From an uncultured Leuconostoc sp. (lineage in GTDB: Bacteria > Bacillota > Bacilli > Lactobacillales > Lactobacillaceae): 6,837 nt of DNA. Below, in pieces: positions 4,122 to 6,837 of the stretch; within the stretch, counting starts at the first letter, position 1; the number at the start of each line of letters is the position of its first letter. Location: positions 1 through 6,837 of the forward strand of contig USIU01000063.1 in NCBI GenBank assembly GCA_900554745.1. The letters are read 5' to 3'. The notes below the pieces were generated by a model. That model had not been told where the DNA came from. It did no database searches and saw only the letters and a list, made by a program, of their open reading frames with translations. The position numbers were made by a program, and so were the translations under genes.

Positions 4122-6596
4122 ATGGATAATACATACACACCTAGTGCGCAAAACGTCCTTGTTTTAGCACAAGAACAGGCAAAATATTTCAAGCATCAGG
4201 CTGTTGGGACTGAACACCTGTTGCTGGCTTTAGCGATTGAAAAAGAAGGCATCGCGAGTAAAATTTTAAGTCAGTTTAATGTGACAGATGACGACATTCG
4301 TGAAGAGATTGAACACTTTACTGGCTATGGCATGACCTCGCGTTATGATAAAAATAGTTATTTACCTTACTCACCAAAGGCAGCTGATATTTTACGACAA
4401 GCGGGTGAAGAATCACGCGCTTTAGCGCAACCCCGCGTGGGCACAGAACACATCTTGTTAGCATTGTTGCAAGATGAAAGTATTTTGTCGTCACGTATTT
4501 TGTTGGCTTTGGATACTAACTTACAAGAAATGCGACGTGCGATCCTACGCAAATTAGGAGTGACAGATGTACGTAAGCAGATGAAACAACATGAGCGTCA
4601 GCAACCACAAGGCACGCCAACACTAGATAGCCTAGCGCGTGATTTGACGCAACTGGCGCAAGACAATAAGATGGATCCGATTGTCGGACGGTCGGGTGAA
4701 GTACGTCGAGTTGTACAGATTTTGTCACGGCGAACGAAGAATAATCCGGTGCTGATTGGCGAACCTGGCGTTGGTAAAACGGCGATTGCGGAAGGGTTGG
4801 CACAGCGCATTGTCACTAACGACGTACCAGATTCACTAAAAAACAAGCGCCTCATGGCACTTGATATGGGCTCATTAGTCGCTGGGACAAAGTATCGTGG
4901 TGAGTTTGAAGATCGCTTAAAAAAGATTATTGATGAAATTTATCATGATGGGCAAGTCATTTTATTTATTGATGAACTCCACACCTTGATTGGTGCGGGT
5001 GGTGCTGAAGGCGCCATTGATGCTTCCAATATTTTAAAGCCGGCATTGGCGCGTGGTGAAATTCAAACGCTCGGGGCCACAACTTTTGATGAATATCAAA
5101 AATATGTCGAGTCAGATGCTGCCTTGGAACGACGTTTTGCACCAGTGACGGTAAACGAACCGTCACAAGCGGATGCGATTGCGATTTTGACGGGTATTCG
5201 CCCGAAATTTGAAGCGCATCACCAAGTACAAATCGATGACGAAGCGATTGCGGCAGCAGTAAAGCTCTCGTCACGTTATATTACAGATCGTTTCTTGCCA
5301 GACAAGGCCATTGATTTGATGGATGAAGCTGGGGCTAAGGTGCGAATTGATGCAGTCGATAAGCCAAATGCCATCCAAAAAACGCAGTTACGCTTAGCGG
5401 CACTCACGACAGCCAAGGATGATGCCATTACGGCACTTGACTTTGAAAAGGCGGCGCAGTTGCGTGCAGAAGAAATGAAGGTTAAAAACAAGCTGGATAA
5501 GTTGACGGCAAAGCTGGCTAATCAAACGGCGGCTGACCGGCCACAATACGATTTGCACGTGACGGCAGAAGACATTGCGGAAGTCATTTCACAACAAACG
5601 GGTGTGCCTTTGACGCAGTTGGAGAAGAACGAAAAGCAACGGCTCGTTAATCTTGAAGCGGTGCTTGGACGCCGTGTTGTGGGACAAAAGCAAGCGATTT
5701 CTGCTGTTGCTCGGGCCATTCGTCGTGCCCGTTCTGGCCTGAAAGATCCGAGCCGTCCGATTGGAACCTTTATGTTTTTGGGACCAACTGGTGTTGGGAA
5801 AACAGAGTTGGCTAAGGCTTTGGCAGAAGCTGTCTTTGGTAATGAAGACAATATGATTCGGATTGATATGTCCGAATATCAAGAACGTTGGTCAGCATCA
5901 CGGTTGATCGGTTCAGCGCCGGGTTATGTTGGCTATGATGAAGGCGGTCAGCTTACCGAGCAAGTCCGCAATCATCCGTACTCCGTGATTTTGTTAGACG
6001 AGGCCGAAAAAGCGCATCAAGATATTTTCAATCTCATGTTGCAAGTGTTTGATGATGGTTTCCTAACCGATTCTAAGGGGCGTAAGGTTGATTTTCGGAA
6101 TACGATTATTATCATGACATCTAACCTTGGGGCCACAAGACTGCGTGATGAAAAAGCGATGGGCTTTGGTGCCGTTGACTTGAAAAATGATCATGCTGCA
6201 GTTGCAGAAAAAATTCGTGAAACGTTGAAAGAAACTTTCCGGCCAGAATTTATTAACCGACTGGATGAGGCGGTGGTCTTTGAGCCATTAACAAAAGCCG
6301 AAATTCATACGATTGTGAAGTTGATGAGCCGTGATATCTTGCAACGGGTGGCGGAACAAGGGATTTCCGTTAAAATCACACCAGCCGCCATTGATGTGAT
6401 TGCTGATGCTGGTTTTGATCCAGAATATGGGGCCCGACCAATTCGTCGCGTACTACAAACAAAAGTGGAAGATGCCTTAAGTGAGGCACTGTTGCGCGGT
6501 AATATTACGACAGATAGTGTTGTGACAATTGGGGCAAAACAAGGGGATATTAATATCACCATTAAGCCACAAAAGAAAGTGACAACACATGCTTGA
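4122..6596 (+). CDS. clpC: ATP-dependent Clp protease ATP-binding subunit ClpC
   Basis: ClpC is a hexameric AAA+ unfoldase that feeds damaged or tagged proteins to ClpP in the cytoplasm. The 824-residue product starts at ATG 4122, 6 bases after GGAGGG (4110-4115). It shows two Clp_N repeats (about 5-70 and 80-147) and D1 with Walker A GEPGVGKT (213-220), Walker B LFIDE (281-285) and arginine finger ALERRFA (334-340). A UVR-type coiled middle segment (about 427-460) separates ClpC from ClpA and ClpB. D2 has Walker A GPTGVGKT (554-561), Walker B LLDEAE (624-629), arginine finger region FRPEFINR (706-713) and sensor 2 GARPIRR (770-776). The ClpP-contact tripeptide is MGF (680-682), where Bacillus has VGF. 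E31 and E109, in the two GTEH motifs, match the Bacillus phosphoarginine-binding glutamates. The genes usually upstream in Bacilli (ctsR, mcsA, mcsB) are absent here; clpC has its own promoter and terminator. Confidence 0.96.
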   Translation: MDNTYTPSAQNVLVLAQEQAKYFKHQAVGTEHLLLALAIEKEGIASKILSQFNVTDDDIREEIEHFTGYGMTSRYDKNSYLPYSPKAADILRQAGEESRALAQPRVGTEHILLALLQDESILSSRILLALDTNLQEMRRAILRKLGVTDVRKQMKQHERQQPQGTPTLDSLARDLTQLAQDNKMDPIVGRSGEVRRVVQILSRRTKNNPVLIGEPGVGKTAIAEGLAQRIVTNDVPDSLKNKRLMALDMGSLVAGTKYRGEFEDRLKKIIDEIYHDGQVILFIDELHTLIGAGGAEGAIDASNILKPALARGEIQTLGATTFDEYQKYVESDAALERRFAPVTVNEPSQADAIAILTGIRPKFEAHHQVQIDDEAIAAAVKLSSRYITDRFLPDKAIDLMDEAGAKVRIDAVDKPNAIQKTQLRLAALTTAKDDAITALDFEKAAQLRAEEMKVKNKLDKLTAKLANQTAADRPQYDLHVTAEDIAEVISQQTGVPLTQLEKNEKQRLVNLEAVLGRRVVGQKQAISAVARAIRRARSGLKDPSRPIGTFMFLGPTGVGKTELAKALAEAVFGNEDNMIRIDMSEYQERWSASRLIGSAPGYVGYDEGGQLTEQVRNHPYSVILLDEAEKAHQDIFNLMLQVFDDGFLTDSKGRKVDFRNTIIIMTSNLGATRLRDEKAMGFGAVDLKNDHAAVAEKIRETLKETFRPEFINRLDEAVVFEPLTKAEIHTIVKLMSRDILQRVAEQGISVKITPAAIDVIADAGFDPEYGARPIRRVLQTKVEDALSEALLRGNITTDSVVTIGAKQGDINITIKPQKKVTTHA

Positions 6597-6597
6597 G

Positions 6598-6631
6598 AAA
6601 AGTGATCACATGATGGGTGTGATCACTTTTT
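6598..6631 (+). terminator. Strong terminator of clpC, possibly bidirectional
   Basis: AAAAGTGATCACA (6598-6610) pairs perfectly over 13 bp with TGTGATCACTTTT (6618-6630) around a 7-base loop, and the T-run is 6627-6631. It begins 1 base after the clpC stop. The matching A-run on the left gives four T residues on the minus strand, so it may also terminate the convergent gene. That gene's TGA stop (complement of 6606-6608) and last codons lie inside the hairpin. Each arm also contains the self-complementary octamer GTGATCAC. Confidence 0.93.
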
Positions 6632-6837
6632 CAATGGGGATGACCAGCAACCAACTACTGAATAAGAAGGGCACAAATGGGGCACACTGACGTGACGCAT
6701 GGTGAAGATAACCAAACGTCAGGCACGCGGCAATTAGCAGTGTCAGTGCTAATGTCAAGGATGAGGACACCGAAGCAATCGCCAGCAACACAGGCAAATC
6801 ACCGCTGCCCATGGCGTGTCGCACAACAATCAACCAC
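6606..6837 (-). CDS. comC: Probable type IV prepilin peptidase (ComC/PilD-like), C-terminal end (partial)
   Basis: The reading frame runs from the right edge (first full codon TGG at 6836-6834, then TTG) to a TGA stop at 6608-6606, giving about 76 codons of an incomplete gene. The visible part contains MGSGDLPVLLAIA. This fits the GxGD aspartate motif of A24-family prepilin peptidases, where the aspartate is one of two catalytic residues. Two hydrophobic segments follow (LPVLL to FGYL, and FVPFLFSSWLLVI), and PFVPFL resembles the usual C-terminal end of this family. Such integral membrane enzymes cut the leader peptides of pseudopilins such as ComGC, needed for DNA uptake during competence. 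In lactic acid bacteria the name comC can also mean a pheromone precursor, which this is not. The gene converges on clpC with 9 bases between stop codons. With only the C-terminus visible, another GxGD membrane protease is possible. Confidence 0.6.
   Translation of the reverse strand, partial: WLIVVRHAMGSGDLPVLLAIASVSSSLTLALTLLIAACLTFGYLHHASRQCAPFVPFLFSSWLLVIPIEKVITPIM

Noticed and set aside
4966..5882. Several minus-strand open frames of 70-110 codons opposite clpC, and similar ones opposite secA and prfB
   Set aside because: They lie wholly opposite conserved coding sequence, have no plausible ribosome site or recognisable domain, and are expected by chance antisense to such genes.
6734..6752. 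CIRCE-like palindrome TTAGCA-N7-TGCTAA
   Set aside because: The HrcA consensus is TTAGCACTC-N9-GAGTGCTAA. Arms and spacing differ, and the site lies inside the comC-like coding region, so it is probably a coding coincidence.
1..6837. Mobile elements, CRISPR, tRNA/rRNA genes or a novel defence-type cluster
   Set aside because: Nearly the whole window is explained by conserved housekeeping genes in a tight layout. I found no long direct repeats, terminal inverted repeats, spacer arrays or cloverleaf sequences.

Overview
This 6.8 kb window looks like core chromosome of a moderate-GC Gram-positive bacterium in the order Lactobacillales. The protein style, the AGGAG-type ribosome binding sites and the short U-tailed terminators all fit. 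A Weissella- or Leuconostocaceae-type lactic acid bacterium is my best guess from the feel of the proteins; I could not test it by search.

Layout on the + strand: (1) the last ~80 codons of serS (seryl-tRNA synthetase) run in from the left edge and end at a terminator. (2) A 129-base gap carries a promoter and an unusual structured leader, followed by secA (preprotein translocase ATPase). (3) A 79-base gap holds a terminator-like hairpin, then prfB (peptide chain release factor 2), which ends at another terminator. (4) A second 129-base gap carries a promoter with dyad symmetry, followed by clpC (AAA+ unfoldase of the Clp protease). (5) clpC ends in a perfect 13-bp terminator hairpin shared with a convergent, minus-strand gene running off the right edge. 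That fragment looks like the C-terminal part of a type IV prepilin peptidase (ComC/PilD family).

The genes cover translation (serS, prfB), secretion (secA), protein quality control (clpC) and probably competence/pilin maturation (comC-like). secA and prfB could share a transcript through partial readthrough. clpC appears to be its own unit, without ctsR, mcsA or mcsB upstream.

I see no mobile element, CRISPR array, tRNA/rRNA gene or clear sign of horizontal transfer, and no new multi-gene system. The most interesting signals are regulatory. The secA Shine-Dalgarno sequence lies 36 bases from the family-consistent ATG, separated by a hairpin that would bring them together and that competes with two other pairings. 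prfB lacks the programmed frameshift usual for RF2 genes. The clpC promoter is flanked by near-duplicate dyads. The clpC/comC-like convergent terminator contains the stop codon of the opposing gene.
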